Part shown: positions 1 through 9,437 of the stretch, piece by piece
How the letters are laid out: the number at the start of each line of letters is the position of its first letter
Position numbering within the stretch: position 1 is the first letter of the stretch
From: Pseudomonas lalucatii
GTDB lineage: Bacteria > Pseudomonadota > Gammaproteobacteria > Pseudomonadales > Pseudomonadaceae
Length of the DNA stretch: 64,000 nt
NCBI RefSeq assembly: GCF_018398425.1
Contig: NZ_JADPMV010000002.1
Location: 1-64,000 of the forward strand
Direction of reading: 5' to 3'
Translations under genes and position numbers: made by a program
The notes under the pieces: generated by a model
Told to the model about the DNA's origin: nothing
The model's input: only the letters and a program-made list of their open reading frames with translations
Database searches by the model: none

Positions 1-951
1 GCTCAGTCGTTCGTTGCCCCGGCCACCGGCTCGGCGATCCAACTGATGACGAAGCCCCTCCAGGCTGTAAGCCTGCTGGTAAATCGGGTTGTCGACAGGC
101 ATCAGGCCGCGGGCTTCGGCAAACAAGGTGATGATGCAGCGCATGATGATGCGCGAGCCTGCAACATACAGATCCTTGTAATCGTGAGCCTGTCCTTGCT
201 GTTGAGCCTGCTCGATGGCGATATGGGAAGCGGTGATCAGCTCCTCTACACCCTGGCGAACGCGCTCACCCAGTACGCTGGAGAGCTCAGCCTGTCCCTT
301 ACGGGAGGCGCTGATGGCCAGCAGGAATTGGCTTTGGCCCTGCTCCGCCAGCAGTGTGCTGCGATTGAGCAAGGTACGCCAGACGATGGTCTGGGCAGAT
401 GGCTGACCTTCGTTGAACCAAAGATCGATATCCCATTCACACCAAGCGTCGTAAGCGGCACCGGCGTGCACCAGTCGCCATTGGCGACCATTGGTGACCA
501 GAGCCAGCGCCTGCCCGGTACGGCGCAGCCATTCCACCACACGGCCCAACAACTGCCGTGACCGCCCTACCCCCAATCGGCTGGCGAACTGGCGCGAGCC
601 ACCATCGTCAGGCACGAACACGGCTAGCGTCTCGCCGTTAGGCCCAAGCCAAAGGCGACGCGGCTTAATCTGGGCGCCGGTAAAGCTCCTTATGGCCCAA
701 CGGCTGTCGACACCCTGGGCCTTTTGCCATTCATCTGCGGGCAGGCCTGAAAGATCCTGCAGTATGTAATCCAACAGGCTGCTCAGGCTTTCATTGCTGC
801 CGTCAAAGGCTGTGAGTGCTCGACGCAGCTTCTCAGCCTGGTAATCGGACATCTCCGCCGCTGCACGAGGGAAAAATTCATCCAGCTTGGATGGTGCAAT
901 CAACAAGCCACCGTGCTTGAGCTGCGCCCAACCTTCTGCGTGCAGGCTCAT
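1..951 (-). CDS. drmMI: DISARM class 1 DNA methyltransferase DrmMI, N-terminal part (partial)
   Basis: An open frame runs from an ATG at 951 leftward to the window edge without a stop, giving 317 codons of a longer protein. Its ATG overlaps the drmD stop in an ATGA arrangement, so the two are translationally coupled. In class 1 DISARM the gene after drmD is drmMI, a large adenine-specific DNA methyltransferase of over 1000 residues. Only its N-terminal region is visible here, and no NPPY or SAM motif falls in the window. The assignment therefore rests on position and on the general look of the protein: a start like that of Eco57I-type methyltransferase subunits, and a later segment with VTNGRQWRLVHA of the kind seen before the methylase core. 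The remaining drmA, drmB and drmC genes would lie left of the window. A generic type IIG or BREX-like methylase is the alternative. Confidence 0.68.
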   Translation of the reverse strand, partial: MSLHAEGWAQLKHGGLLIAPSKLDEFFPRAAAEMSDYQAEKLRRALTAFDGSNESLSSLLDYILQDLSGLPADEWQKAQGVDSRWAIRSFTGAQIKPRRLWLGPNGETLAVFVPDDGGSRQFASRLGVGRSRQLLGRVVEWLRRTGQALALVTNGRQWRLVHAGAAYDAWCEWDIDLWFNEGQPSAQTIVWRTLLNRSTLLAEQGQSQFLLAISASRKGQAELSSVLGERVRQGVEELITASHIAIEQAQQQGQAHDYKDLYVAGSRIIMRCIITLFAEARGLMPVDNPIYQQAYSLEGLRHQLDRRAGGRGNERLS

Positions 952-3900
952 GCCCCTACCTCCGGAAAACGAATTTCAATAGTGACCGGGAAAACCTGGG
1001 CTTCACCGCGTAGATCAAAGCGACGAGGTAGCACCTGCTCCAAAATGCGACGCTTCTCTTCGGTCAAGCGTTCCTGCAAATCACCGAACTGGGTCTGACG
1101 ACGCTTGAGCTCATCCTCCAGATCACGCAGACGCTTTTCCGCCAGCGCATCGGCATCGTCAAACAGTTGGTGCTGGATGCTGGCAACGCGCTGCTCTTCA
1201 ATCTCTCGCTTCAACTTCTCGATACTCTGTGCTTTTTGCAGCGCGGCGACTTCACGAATGCGTTGCTCGAACGCTTCCTTTTCATGCTCCTTCGCTTGCT
1301 CGTACGCTGTCTTGAGTTGAGTACGAAGGCTCTGAGTCAGCTCAGCTCGGTAATTGCTCAATAGAGCCCTGATATCATCTTCAACCTCGTCCCATAGCTC
1401 GCGTGCAGCAGCTACGTCGGCAACGCTTTGCTCCGCCAACAAACCGTGGTTTGGCCCCTGATAAGGCAAAGGCTCACCCAAGGTGTTGTTGCTCAATGGC
1501 AAAGCCAGGGTGCGGGTCCAATGGTGAAAGGTTTCACGCAAATTGTTGACCGCCATTTCTTCTACGGTGAACAACACCAACGCCTCGACGCCAGCCGGCA
1601 CCTGGCCGCGCGTAACCAGCCACCGGCTAGGCGGCTGAAAGTCGGTTTGGCCTCCTGGAAAACGCAGACGCGCAAAGGCATTGAGCGACTGACGCAGCAA
1701 CGGATGCCCCAGGTGCAACAGCACAGTATCTGGAGATGGACGGAAGACTGGGCGTCCATTGATGTTGTGGATAAAGAAGTGGTTGTCGAACACCAGCCAG
1801 GGCATAGCGCCGCTGATACCTCTCTGAGAAGGTAAGCGCAGGCTGTCATCAACCACTGCCTGCCAACGCATAGGTAGCGGTGTACGCAAGCGCATGCGCC
1901 CCTTGGCATCTGGGCCATCGAGCACTTCACGCGAAGCGCCTAGGCTCATGGCAACGCCGAGTGTGTCTTTGAGCGTTTCAGGGCTCAGGTCAAGATCGGC
2001 CAAGAGTTGCTGAAGGCGCTGCTTTTCGTCCTCACCTCTCTCCTGGGTGTGTACCTGAGCGTCTTCGGTGGCACTCCTACGACTGGTTATCTGATGATCG
2101 AGATCACCTAGCACATCACGATCTTCATTCATCTCCATCATTCGACGCTGGAACGCGGCATCGAACAATTCTCCTACCGAGCCCAGATCCTCACGGATGT
2201 CGTTGACCTTACTGAGTACACGGGCAACGAACTGCAGGTCGCTGTCATCTTCGCTGGTGAAGTGAAAGATGGTGACATCCCGAGATTGACCGTGACGATC
2301 GATACGGCCGTTACGCTGCTCAAGACGCGATGGGTTCCACGGGATCTCGTAATGCATCAACAAGCGAGCGGTGTGCTGCAGGTTAAGACCTTCAGAAGCA
2401 GCATCGGTCGCGACCAGAATGCGCACCGGCGCATCCGGGTCGTTGAAGGCGCGTTTTACCGCCTCGCGCTCTTCCTCATGCATGCCACCATAGAGCTGAC
2501 AGATGCTACCGGGCTCAGCCCCATATTCTGCATTCAACCGGTTGACCAGGTAATCGAGTGTGGTCTTGTACTCGGTGAAAATGATCAGACGCTCATCGAT
2601 CTTCCACTGCTCTGCATTACGCAGCTCCTTGCCGATCAGCTCACGCAAGCGATCAAAGCGAGCATCAGATTTAGGCTTGGCTTGAACAACGGGTTGCTTG
2701 TCGAGACCCAAAGACTTGAGCGCAGCATCAATTGCATCAATCTCAGGCTGCAGTACATCCACATAGGGGTGCATCCAGGCGCCAACAACCTGAGCGGCAT
2801 GCCGGCTGCGGCTCTCACGCTCCTGGTCATCATCGATATCTTCTTCACTGGCGCGGCGGGCCGCCGCGACCTCAGCAGCCTGAAGCGCCTCTTTGGCGGC
2901 CAAGCCCTCCTTGAAACGCAACCAGCTGTCGGCAAAAGCCACTGGGCAGGATAAGAGGCGCTTGCGCAGAATTTCGATAGCGAAGTTGAGCACCATGCGT
3001 GCTTCTGGAGCGGTGCGGATGATGCCTTTCAATTGCGTGCAAAACTTGCGAACGGCAGCCGCCAGCTCCTGTTCCGGTTTGAACATATAAAGCGGCAGCG
3101 GCTCCAGATAACGCTTGGCAAAACGCGGTACTCGTCCTGCCTGACGATCCTGATCGTTGATCTCGCTTTTAAGTCGGCGGATCAACACATCGCCGATCAT
3201 CTTGCGCTCTTTGTCGGTAAAGTCTGGCGTTTGAGTGAAACGGACCGGATCAAGCTGCTGCAGCAGGCCCGAGAAACAGCGGGTATGGCCATTGTGAGGC
3301 GTGGCAGTCAGGAACAGGCGGTGCTCAAAATACGGCGTGATTAGCCGCAGCATTTTGGCCAGATCGCTGTCCTCACCAAAATTGGACGGCATCAGGTTGT
3401 GGGCTTCATCGACAATCAACAAATCCCACGGCAGCTGTGCCCCACCCCGTTGCTTAATAGATTCGCAATTGGCGATGAACTGCTCCAGCACATCAGGCTG
3501 ACGTAGATAGTGATACGAGGTGATGATTCGCGGTAGCGCCCGCCAGGGGTTGGCATCAAGCCCCATCTCTTTTTGCAGCTTGTGAGTGGCGGCTTTGTCG
3601 ACGATATCGAAGCCCAAAGAGAACTTCTCTTCCATCTCCTGCTGCCACTGGGTGCGCAATGCCGCAGGAGTGATGATTAGCACCCGACGGATACGACGCT
3701 TCCGGATCAGCTCAGCCAGAATCAGACCGGCCTCGACGGTTTTACCCAAACCCACATCATCGGCCAGCAGTAGAGAGACGCGGGGCATGCGCATCGCTCG
3801 CGCCAGAGGTACGAGCTGGAAGTCATCGACGCTGACCGCCCCATATACCGGCGCAGTCGGCACTGGCTCGGACCGCTCATGAGGGTCACTTGCCGACAAG

Positions 3901-4214
3901 AACGGAGTGAGGGCGCTCCAGCGAGCGGCACGCTGCAAAGCCAGGAACTCGCCCTGCTGCATAGGTGCTTCGCGATCAATTTTGGGCAGCGCATTCGGCT
4001 CCAACACCACCGGATCGCGCTCGCGCTCCCACAGCAGGGACTCTTCCGCATCACCATCGGCATCACTGAACTCGATGGTAACCAAGTGCAGCAAAGCAGA
4101 CGTCTTGCTATCACTGAAGGGCTCTACGGATGAGATCACACCGCGGCGGTTACGGACGGTGGCTAGCATGCCAACCCGAGGCAAGTGACTGACCGCTGTG
4201 TCTGAATTACTCAT
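948..4214 (-). CDS. drmD: DISARM SNF2-like helicase DrmD
   Basis: A 1088-aa superfamily 2 helicase of the SNF2/DEAD-like type, taken to be DrmD, the signature of class 1 DISARM phage defence. Motif I (GLGKT) is at about residues 155-159 and the DEAH box at about 269-272. LTATPHNGH follows as motif III, and a C-terminal helicase half carries FTEYKTTLDYL, ATDAASEGLNLQ and RNGRIDRHGQ. The last 200 residues are charged and predicted coiled coil. A DrmD-like N-terminal segment before the helicase contains VGMLATVRNRRGVI and is followed by an acidic DADGDAEES stretch. The stop overlaps the start of the methylase gene by 4 bp. The class 1 order drmD-drmMI supports the call. A generic RapA/HepA-like helicase of another defence system is less likely given the partner gene. 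Confidence 0.82.
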   Translation of the reverse strand: MSNSDTAVSHLPRVGMLATVRNRRGVISSVEPFSDSKTSALLHLVTIEFSDADGDAEESLLWERERDPVVLEPNALPKIDREAPMQQGEFLALQRAARWSALTPFLSASDPHERSEPVPTAPVYGAVSVDDFQLVPLARAMRMPRVSLLLADDVGLGKTVEAGLILAELIRKRRIRRVLIITPAALRTQWQQEMEEKFSLGFDIVDKAATHKLQKEMGLDANPWRALPRIITSYHYLRQPDVLEQFIANCESIKQRGGAQLPWDLLIVDEAHNLMPSNFGEDSDLAKMLRLITPYFEHRLFLTATPHNGHTRCFSGLLQQLDPVRFTQTPDFTDKERKMIGDVLIRRLKSEINDQDRQAGRVPRFAKRYLEPLPLYMFKPEQELAAAVRKFCTQLKGIIRTAPEARMVLNFAIEILRKRLLSCPVAFADSWLRFKEGLAAKEALQAAEVAAARRASEEDIDDDQERESRSRHAAQVVGAWMHPYVDVLQPEIDAIDAALKSLGLDKQPVVQAKPKSDARFDRLRELIGKELRNAEQWKIDERLIIFTEYKTTLDYLVNRLNAEYGAEPGSICQLYGGMHEEEREAVKRAFNDPDAPVRILVATDAASEGLNLQHTARLLMHYEIPWNPSRLEQRNGRIDRHGQSRDVTIFHFTSEDDSDLQFVARVLSKVNDIREDLGSVGELFDAAFQRRMMEMNEDRDVLGDLDHQITSRRSATEDAQVHTQERGEDEKQRLQQLLADLDLSPETLKDTLGVAMSLGASREVLDGPDAKGRMRLRTPLPMRWQAVVDDSLRLPSQRGISGAMPWLVFDNHFFIHNINGRPVFRPSPDTVLLHLGHPLLRQSLNAFARLRFPGGQTDFQPPSRWLVTRGQVPAGVEALVLFTVEEMAVNNLRETFHHWTRTLALPLSNNTLGEPLPYQGPNHGLLAEQSVADVAAARELWDEVEDDIRALLSNYRAELTQSLRTQLKTAYEQAKEHEKEAFEQRIREVAALQKAQSIEKLKREIEEQRVASIQHQLFDDADALAEKRLRDLEDELKRRQTQFGDLQERLTEEKRRILEQVLPRRFDLRGEAQVFPVTIEIRFPEVGA

Positions 4215-4384
4215 TGGTGATTCCGTTCAATTTTGAAGTCAGCAAAATGGCTATTAAAAAATTGGATTTCTTGGCTCTGAGCGAAAAATCATTAATAGCT
4301 ATAAGAAGATACGGTGCGATGCTGAACCTTAACCGTCTAAAGCGAATCGAGCCAGAGCCTCGTTGTTGAGCATCAGTTTTGTTT

Positions 4385-5053
4385 TCAGTTGATCGGCGCG
4401 CACCCCTTCGATATGGGCGTTTTCGCCACATCACCGTGCCCCGTGCAGATCAAGCTGATGCGCATGCCACTCTGAAGTCCGGCGGCGTAGGTGGCATGGG
4501 CATCATCGAGCTCGAATTGCGGCTCCATAAACTGGTTTACCCCGCCACGCAGGGTGACATAAGGGTTACCGAACAGATCGGTATTGATCGACTCCACCAC
4601 GCCAGTGACCTTGAAGCGCTTAGCTTTGAACTGGTGATCCGCTGCGACCGTGTTGCGGTCATACGCCTGAGCCAGTTGCTGAGCGCTCACTTCAAACATA
4701 GGCGCAACCGGGGCAACCACTCTTGCTGGCTGACTCTGGTTAGTCGAGGGCGTAGCAGCCTTGCCGGATGGACGCTCCCCCGAAGCCATCGCAACCAGCA
4801 TCAGCGCCAGCCATGCAAAACCGACAATCCGGCTGGTAGTGCTATGCCCCTGGCGCAGCAGGAACCAAACAAAAATGATGGGAAAAAGAAAAATCCCGAC
4901 GCCCAGCCAGAAACCGACATTACGGCTAATGGCTTGGGCGGGATGCATTTGAACGGCGGCAACCTGCTTGGCGATAGGCGCGCCACAATGTGGACAGGCA
5001 GCAGCCTGGTCGCTGGCCATGCGGTCGCACTCGCTGCAGTTGATCAATGCCAT
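4385..5053 (-). CDS. Zinc-ribbon membrane protein with OB-fold (tRNA_anti-like) C-terminus
   Basis: A 222-residue protein read from the ATG at 5053, which has AAGGAG about 8 nt upstream; an in-frame start 21 bp earlier lacks such a site. The N-terminus holds two CxxC pairs (CSEC and CPHC), a zinc ribbon of the double-zinc-ribbon type. Two hydrophobic segments follow (VGFWLGVGIFLFPIIFVWF and IVGFAWLALMLVAMA), then a soluble domain with the FKVTGVVESI pattern of tRNA_anti-like OB folds. It sits on the same strand as drmD, 170 bp upstream, so it may be part of the DISARM transcript or simply a passenger. No enzymatic residues are visible. Function unknown; a membrane-anchored nucleic-acid or stress sensor is a guess. 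Confidence 0.7.
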   Translation of the reverse strand: MALINCSECDRMASDQAAACPHCGAPIAKQVAAVQMHPAQAISRNVGFWLGVGIFLFPIIFVWFLLRQGHSTTSRIVGFAWLALMLVAMASGERPSGKAATPSTNQSQPARVVAPVAPMFEVSAQQLAQAYDRNTVAADHQFKAKRFKVTGVVESINTDLFGNPYVTLRGGVNQFMEPQFELDDAHATYAAGLQSGMRISLICTGHGDVAKTPISKGCAPIN

Positions 5054-5191
5054 TTCACTACTCCTTGATTGCACTTCCTGAGCTCGCCTGGATAGGCCGG
5101 CTTGTTTGTCAGGATCAAGATATGTAGCGTGGCTTGACGCATCTAGAGTGTGCGTTCGTACAGGTAAAGTTTTCGAGCAAGTGAGGTCGGG

Positions 5192-6067
5192 ATGAAACGC
5201 AAACAGGAAATCGAGTCAGTGCGCTGGGATCTGGCCCTGCGCTACCGCCTGATCGAGACCATCGCCTGGTGGGAGGGCCGTTTGACCACTGGCCATCTGA
5301 TGCAGAGCTTCGGCATCAGCCGGCAGCAGGCGTCGAAAGACATCAACTCCTACATCACCGACTACGCGCCGAAGAACCTGGAATACGACAAGCATTTGAA
5401 GGGGTATGTGCCGAGCCGCCACTTCAAACCGCTGTTTATCGATGACAGCGCCAGCGCCTACCTGCATCTGCTTAATCAAAACTACGACCGGGCACCGCAC
5501 ATCGAAGGTCTGGCGCTGGCCTATGCGCACACCGAGGTACTGGACGTGCCGGATCGCTCAGTGCGTCCGGAGGTGCTGCGCCCGCTGCTCAAGGCCTGCC
5601 GCGAGGGGCTGCGACTGGAGTGCGAGTATGTGTCCTTCACCACGCCGGACGGCGAAACTCGCCTGATCGCACCACACACACTGATCTACACCGGCATGCG
5701 CTGGCATGTGCGAGCTTACTGCGAGAAGAACCGCGATTACCGCGACTTCGTGCTGAGCCGCTTTCGCGGTGAGCCCGACCTGATGGATGCCCCCTCGGAG
5801 CACACTCGCGCGCTCGACAAGGGCTGGAACACCCCGCTCACGGTGGTTATCGCGCCGGACTCGCGCCTCAAGCCGGAGCAGCGCGCGATCATCGAGGCCG
5901 ACTACGGTATGCGTGATGGGCAGCTGGTGATCGAGACCCGTGGTGCCCTGGTGCAGTACGTGCTGCAGCGCTATCAGATCGACCCGACCAAGGTGCACAC
6001 CAAAGCTACGGCGCAGCAGATCGTCGTCACCAACCTCGATGAACTGCAGCCCTGGCTGTATCACTGA
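5192..6067 (+). CDS. WYL-domain transcriptional regulator (BrxR/CapW-like)
   Basis: A 291-aa protein with an N-terminal winged helix-turn-helix (about residues 15-65, including GRLTTGHLMQSFGISRQQASKDI). The middle WYL-type domain (about 120-200, with GMRWHVRAYCEKNRDYRDFVLSRF) is followed by a C-terminal WCX-like extension. This length and order match BrxR/CapW repressors, which control BREX, CBASS and other defence operons and are thought to sense nucleic-acid ligands. It is divergent from the zinc-ribbon gene and drmD across a 138-bp spacer, the position expected for the regulator of the DISARM operon. The gene downstream starts 14 bp after its stop. The family call is firm; control of DISARM is inference from position. 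Confidence 0.85.
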   Translation: MKRKQEIESVRWDLALRYRLIETIAWWEGRLTTGHLMQSFGISRQQASKDINSYITDYAPKNLEYDKHLKGYVPSRHFKPLFIDDSASAYLHLLNQNYDRAPHIEGLALAYAHTEVLDVPDRSVRPEVLRPLLKACREGLRLECEYVSFTTPDGETRLIAPHTLIYTGMRWHVRAYCEKNRDYRDFVLSRFRGEPDLMDAPSEHTRALDKGWNTPLTVVIAPDSRLKPEQRAIIEADYGMRDGQLVIETRGALVQYVLQRYQIDPTKVHTKATAQQIVVTNLDELQPWLYH

Positions 6068-6081
6068 CCGACGGAGCCAGC

Positions 6082-6615
6082 ATGGCGACTCAACCGCTGC
6101 TGTATACCCTGCACATTCAGCTGGAGCCGTTGAACTTCAATCCTCCGGTCTGGCGCCGCCTGCGCGTGAACGGCGACTGCACCCTGCGCAAGCTGCACCA
6201 CTTCATTCAGGCGGCCTTTGGCTGGCACAGCAGCCACCTGCATGAGTTCAGCGACGGCATCCATCGCTACCTGCCGCTGGATGCCGAGCTGATGTACATG
6301 TACGAGGATGCGCTGGATGACCGTAAAAGCAAACTGCGCCGCGTACTCAAGGAGGCGGACCGGCTGCGCTATCTCTACGACTTCGGCGATAGCTGGCAGC
6401 ACGTGATTGCCGTAGAGAGCATCGAGCCCAGTGATATCACCGGCACCTGGTGTGAAGTGCTAGATGGCGCCCGTGCCTGCCCGCCGGAAGATGTAGGTGG
6501 CGTGCCGGGTTACCTGGACTTCTTGGCTTCAGGCGGCAGCTTTGATCCCGAGCTGTTTGACCGACGCGCCGCCAACGCAGCGGTGCAGCGGATCTGCAAT
6601 AACTTCTGGGGCTGA
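6082..6615 (+). CDS. Plasmid pRiA4b ORF-3-like protein
   Basis: A 177-aa protein with the hallmark opening of the pRiA4b ORF-3 family: IQLEPLNFNPPVWRRLRV, then LRKLHHFIQAAFGW and a WxH/LHEF segment. YLYDFGDSWQHVIAVE lies near the middle and CPPEDVGGVPGYLDFL near the end. These proteins are common on plasmids, islands and insertion elements, but their biochemical role is not established. It starts 14 bp after the WYL regulator on the same strand, so the two are probably cotranscribed. Family call is strong; function unknown. Confidence 0.85.
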   Translation: MATQPLLYTLHIQLEPLNFNPPVWRRLRVNGDCTLRKLHHFIQAAFGWHSSHLHEFSDGIHRYLPLDAELMYMYEDALDDRKSKLRRVLKEADRLRYLYDFGDSWQHVIAVESIEPSDITGTWCEVLDGARACPPEDVGGVPGYLDFLASGGSFDPELFDRRAANAAVQRICNNFWG

Positions 6616-6643
6616 GGCCAGCGCTGCCAAGACCCGCTAGCGC

Positions 6644-6745
6644 TTAATCCGCAGTACCGCCATAGGCCAGCCTGGCCAACCCGATCAGTGCGGGCAGCAC
6701 CAGCGCCAGCGGGAAAAGATCGCTAAGGGTGGGCAGCAAGATCAT
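6644..6745 (-). CDS. 33-aa hydrophobic micro-protein
   Basis: A short frame (ATG at 6745, TAA at 6644) that encodes a peptide with one hydrophobic stretch (FPLALVLPALIGLARLAY), a likely single membrane segment. Its support is a full AGGAGG located 7 nt before the ATG, much stronger than those of the neighbouring genes. It lies alone on the minus strand between two plus-strand genes. It could be a small membrane protein, a type I toxin-like peptide, or a leader peptide. No family is recognised. Confidence 0.45.
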   Translation of the reverse strand: MILLPTLSDLFPLALVLPALIGLARLAYGGTAD

Positions 6746-6888
6746 AGGAGGTCCTCCTGGTCGGTTACCCCCAACCTAGCGAGAACCGCCCGCCAGGGCG
6801 ATCTGTCTACTTTCGACTGTAAACAATCCGTGCAGACCCCACACGTTGGCGACGAACGCACCTTGTCGAAATGACGGAGCACTCATTA

Positions 6889-6904
6889 CTGTATATAAAT
6901 ACAG
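6889..6904 (+). promoter_or_regulatory. LexA (SOS) box of the umuDC operon
   Basis: The 16-mer CTGTATATAAATACAG fits the consensus CTG-N10-CAG, with a symmetric AT-rich centre. It ends 17 bp before the chosen umuD start. This placement also argues that the longer upstream start at 6871 is not used, because the operator would fall inside the coding region. Confidence 0.92.
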
Positions 6905-6921
6905 TTATCGGTCACCCCGTC

Positions 6922-7359
6922 ATGAGCAACGCCCTTATCCTCGGCCCGCTGCAGCGCAGCGGCACCGCCCTCCCTCTCTTCGATGCACGCGTCCCAGCCG
7001 GCTTTCCCAGCCCTGCGCTTGATCACATGGAGCACAAGCTTTCGCTCGATGTACTGCTGGATCTGCAGGCCCCGCACACCTATGTGGTCGCCGTCAGCGG
7101 TGACAGCATGATCGGCGCCGGCATCTTCGATAACGACCACCTGATCGTCAGTCGCGCGCTGCAAGCCCGCCCCGGACATGTGGTGGTGGCATGCCTCAAC
7201 GGCGATGTGTTTGTGAAGCGCCTGGCGCAGGATCAAGGGCAATTCGTATTGCGCTCGGAGAATCCCGCCTACTCGCCACGCTACATTCTGGACCAGGATG
7301 AGCTGATGATCTGGGGAGTCGTCACCCATAGCCTGCGCAATCACCTGAACTATGGCTGA
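6922..7359 (+). CDS. umuD: DNA polymerase V subunit UmuD (S24 self-cleaving protease)
   Basis: A 145-aa LexA-like S24 protein. RecA-stimulated self-cleavage would occur at Ala26-Gly27 (VPAGFPSP), and the catalytic dyad is Ser62 (SGDSMIG) and Lys99 (VFVKRL). This numbering is close to E. coli UmuD (S60, K97) when the ATG at 6922 is used. The start at 6871 would place the LexA box inside the gene. No strong ribosome-binding site is visible before 6922. The stop overlaps umuC by 8 bp. The processed form would pair with UmuC for error-prone translesion synthesis. Such rulAB/umuDC operons are frequent on Pseudomonas islands and plasmids. Confidence 0.9.
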   Translation: MSNALILGPLQRSGTALPLFDARVPAGFPSPALDHMEHKLSLDVLLDLQAPHTYVVAVSGDSMIGAGIFDNDHLIVSRALQARPGHVVVACLNGDVFVKRLAQDQGQFVLRSENPAYSPRYILDQDELMIWGVVTHSLRNHLNYG

Positions 7360-8626
7360 GCCGGTCTACGCACTGATTGATTGCAACAGCTTCTATGCCA
7401 GCTGCGAGCGGGTCTTTCGCCCCGATCTGCAGCGCACACCCATCGTGGTGCTCAGCAATAACGATGGCTGCGTCATTGCCAGGTCTGCCGATGCCAAACC
7501 GTTCGTGAAGATGGGCGCGCTCTTTCACGAGATTCGTGGCGACCTCAAGCGCCACGACATCGTGGCCTTCAGCAGCAACTACGCACTGTATGGCGACATG
7601 AGCGAACGGGTGATGTCCATCCTGGAGGCCCGCTTCCCGAGCGTCGAGATCTACAGCATCGATGAAGCCTTCGCCAATATGACCGGCCTTCCCGAACCTC
7701 TGGAGTCGATAGGCCGTCAGGTACAAGCGGAGGTGAAACAGAAAACCGGTATTCCCGTAGGTATTGGCATCGCCACTACCAAGACACTCGCCAAGCTGGC
7801 CAATGCCGCCGCCAAGCGCTGGCAAAAACAGACAGGGGGCGTCGTAGATATTCGCGACTCTGTTCGGCGTGACAAGCTGCTCAAGGCTATGCCGGTTGAA
7901 GAGGTCTGGGGTATCGGCCCGCGCCTGCGCACGCACCTAGAAAGCATGCAGATCAAAACGGCCTGGGAGCTGGCGCAGATGGACGCCTGGACGCTGCGTA
8001 AGCGGTTCAACGTGGTGGTGGAGAAGACCGTGCGAGAACTGCGCGGAATAGCCTGCCTGGAGATTGAGAGCGAGATCGAACCCAAGCAGGAGATCTGCTC
8101 CAGCCGCTCGTTCGGCAAGCGACTGCGCGAGTTACAACCTATACAGGAGGCCGTCGCCGCCTATGCCATGCGTGCCGCCGAAAAACTGCGCAAGCAGGAA
8201 TCACTTTGCCGGCAAGTGCGCGTCAGCCTGCGCACGGGGATGTTCAACCCCGCTGAAGTCAAATATGCCAACGGCATCCTCTGCCAATTGCCCTACCCTA
8301 CCGATGACAGCCGGCTGATCATCCAGGCCGTTCAGACTGGGCTGAAGGAGGTGTACCGCGGGGGCTTCAGCTACGCCAAGGCGCAGGTGCTGCTATTGGA
8401 TCTCTGCCGAAAGAATGAGTACACACCGGATCTGTTCGCCCCAGAGCAGCCCATCAGAACCGAGCGACTGATGAGCACCCTGGATGCGATCAACAGCCGC
8501 TGGGGGCGGGGCACATTGCAGCCAGGAAGAACGGCCAAGCCCGCGGAGTGGTCAATGCGCAGAGAGTTCCTGTCACCCGCCTATACCACACGGTGGACAG
8601 ATCTACTTGTAGCTAAAGCTCTGTAA
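7352..8626 (+). CDS. umuC: Translesion DNA polymerase V catalytic subunit UmuC
   Basis: A 424-aa Y-family polymerase. The N-terminus has [17 protein letters not shown] with the first catalytic Asp; the palm has YSIDEAF with the second acidic pair; and the helix-hairpin-helix segment [15 protein letters not shown] follows at about residues 185-200. The little-finger domain and the C-terminal DUF4113-type segment ([10 protein letters not shown]) complete the usual length. It overlaps umuD and would be induced with it from the LexA box at 6889. Nothing unusual in the active site is seen. Confidence 0.95.
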   Translation: MAEPVYALIDCNSFYASCERVFRPDLQRTPIVVLSNNDGCVIARSADAKPFVKMGALFHEIRGDLKRHDIVAFSSNYALYGDMSERVMSILEARFPSVEIYSIDEAFANMTGLPEPLESIGRQVQAEVKQKTGIPVGIGIATTKTLAKLANAAAKRWQKQTGGVVDIRDSVRRDKLLKAMPVEEVWGIGPRLRTHLESMQIKTAWELAQMDAWTLRKRFNVVVEKTVRELRGIACLEIESEIEPKQEICSSRSFGKRLRELQPIQEAVAAYAMRAAEKLRKQESLCRQVRVSLRTGMFNPAEVKYANGILCQLPYPTDDSRLIIQAVQTGLKEVYRGGFSYAKAQVLLLDLCRKNEYTPDLFAPEQPIRTERLMSTLDAINSRWGRGTLQPGRTAKPAEWSMRREFLSPAYTTRWTDLLVAKAL

Positions 8627-8870
8627 GCACGCATAAAGCCATCGCTTGCTTTGAAGGACAGGATACGGCCATAGGAAATCAGACAGTGGCCTGCTGAGCT
8701 GAAGCAACCAGCCATATATGAGCTGGTGAGCATTATCAAAATGGCTCCGCAGGAAACAAGGCGAATACAGTCCCCCGTACGGACAAGATCAGTGCAAGCT
8801 CCGCACAAACGGTCACCAAACGGTCACCACAAGTGGTCTTCAGGAGTTAGGTTGAAAAAACGCACCCATA
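8627..8870. other. Intergenic stretch without a recognised gene
   Basis: About 240 bp between umuC and the terminator next to tRNA-Pro. It contains a short tandem repeat (ACGGTCACCA twice around 8807-8830) and no open frame with a credible ribosome-binding site. It is the presumed edge of the accessory region at the tRNA 3' end; no integrase gene or duplicated tRNA end was found. Confidence 0.5.
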
Positions 8871-8906
8871 AAAAAATCCAGTCACCGCTAAGTGACTGGA
8901 TTTTTT
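8871..8906. terminator. Bidirectional intrinsic terminator
   Basis: A perfect 15-bp inverted repeat (AAAAAATCCAGTCAC with its complement, 6-nt loop) gives A- and T-tracts on both sides. It serves tRNA-Pro on the minus strand and could also stop plus-strand transcription coming from umuC. Confidence 0.85.
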
Positions 8907-8915
8907 AGGGTTTTT

Positions 8916-8993
<78 letters not shown>

Positions 8994-9080
8994 CTAGGCT
9001 TGTAACCGTTTTCTTTGATTAGAAAACGTCGCGAACTATACACTAAGCTTCTGAAATGTGGAAACTTTTTTCAGCGTTCG

Positions 9081-9437
9081 CTATTTCCTAAGGACCATCA
9101 ATACGTCCTCCAGCTCAGTGATCATCTGCTTGATGAGCTGCTTGTACTGAGTGGAGTCGTCCTTGGCTTCATCCCCGGAAAGACGCTGCCGCGCCCCTCC
9201 GATGGTAAAGCCCTGGTCATACAACAACGCGCGAATCTGGCGAATCATCAGCACGTCCTGCCGCTGATAATATCGCCGATTGCCGCGGCGCTTGACTGGG
9301 TTGAGCTGCGGAAATTCCTGCTCCCAATAGCGCAGGACGTGCGGCTTGACCGCACATAGCTCGCTAACCTCGCCGATCGTGAAGTACCGCTTGCCGGGTA
9401 TGGCAGGTAATTCGTCGTTATGACTTGGTTCCAGCAT
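9081..9437 (-). CDS. MerR-family transcriptional regulator
   Basis: A 118-aa protein with an N-terminal MerR winged helix ([40 protein letters not shown]) and a short C-terminal coiled-coil helix. It has no effector domain or metal-binding cysteine cluster. The ATG at 9437 is preceded by GAGG; the frame runs a few codons further up only through a TTG. It overlaps the 3' end of ihfA by about 20 bp, the conserved ihfA-merR arrangement of Pseudomonas. Regulated genes unknown. Confidence 0.9.
   Translation of the reverse strand: MLEPSHNDELPAIPGKRYFTIGEVSELCAVKPHVLRYWEQEFPQLNPVKRRGNRRYYQRQDVLMIRQIRALLYDQGFTIGGARQRLSGDEAKDDSTQYKQLIKQMITELEDVLMVLRK

Noticed and set aside
8627..8915. An attachment-site duplicate of the tRNA-Pro 3' end
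   Set aside because: No second copy of the tRNA end was found in positions 1-8900.
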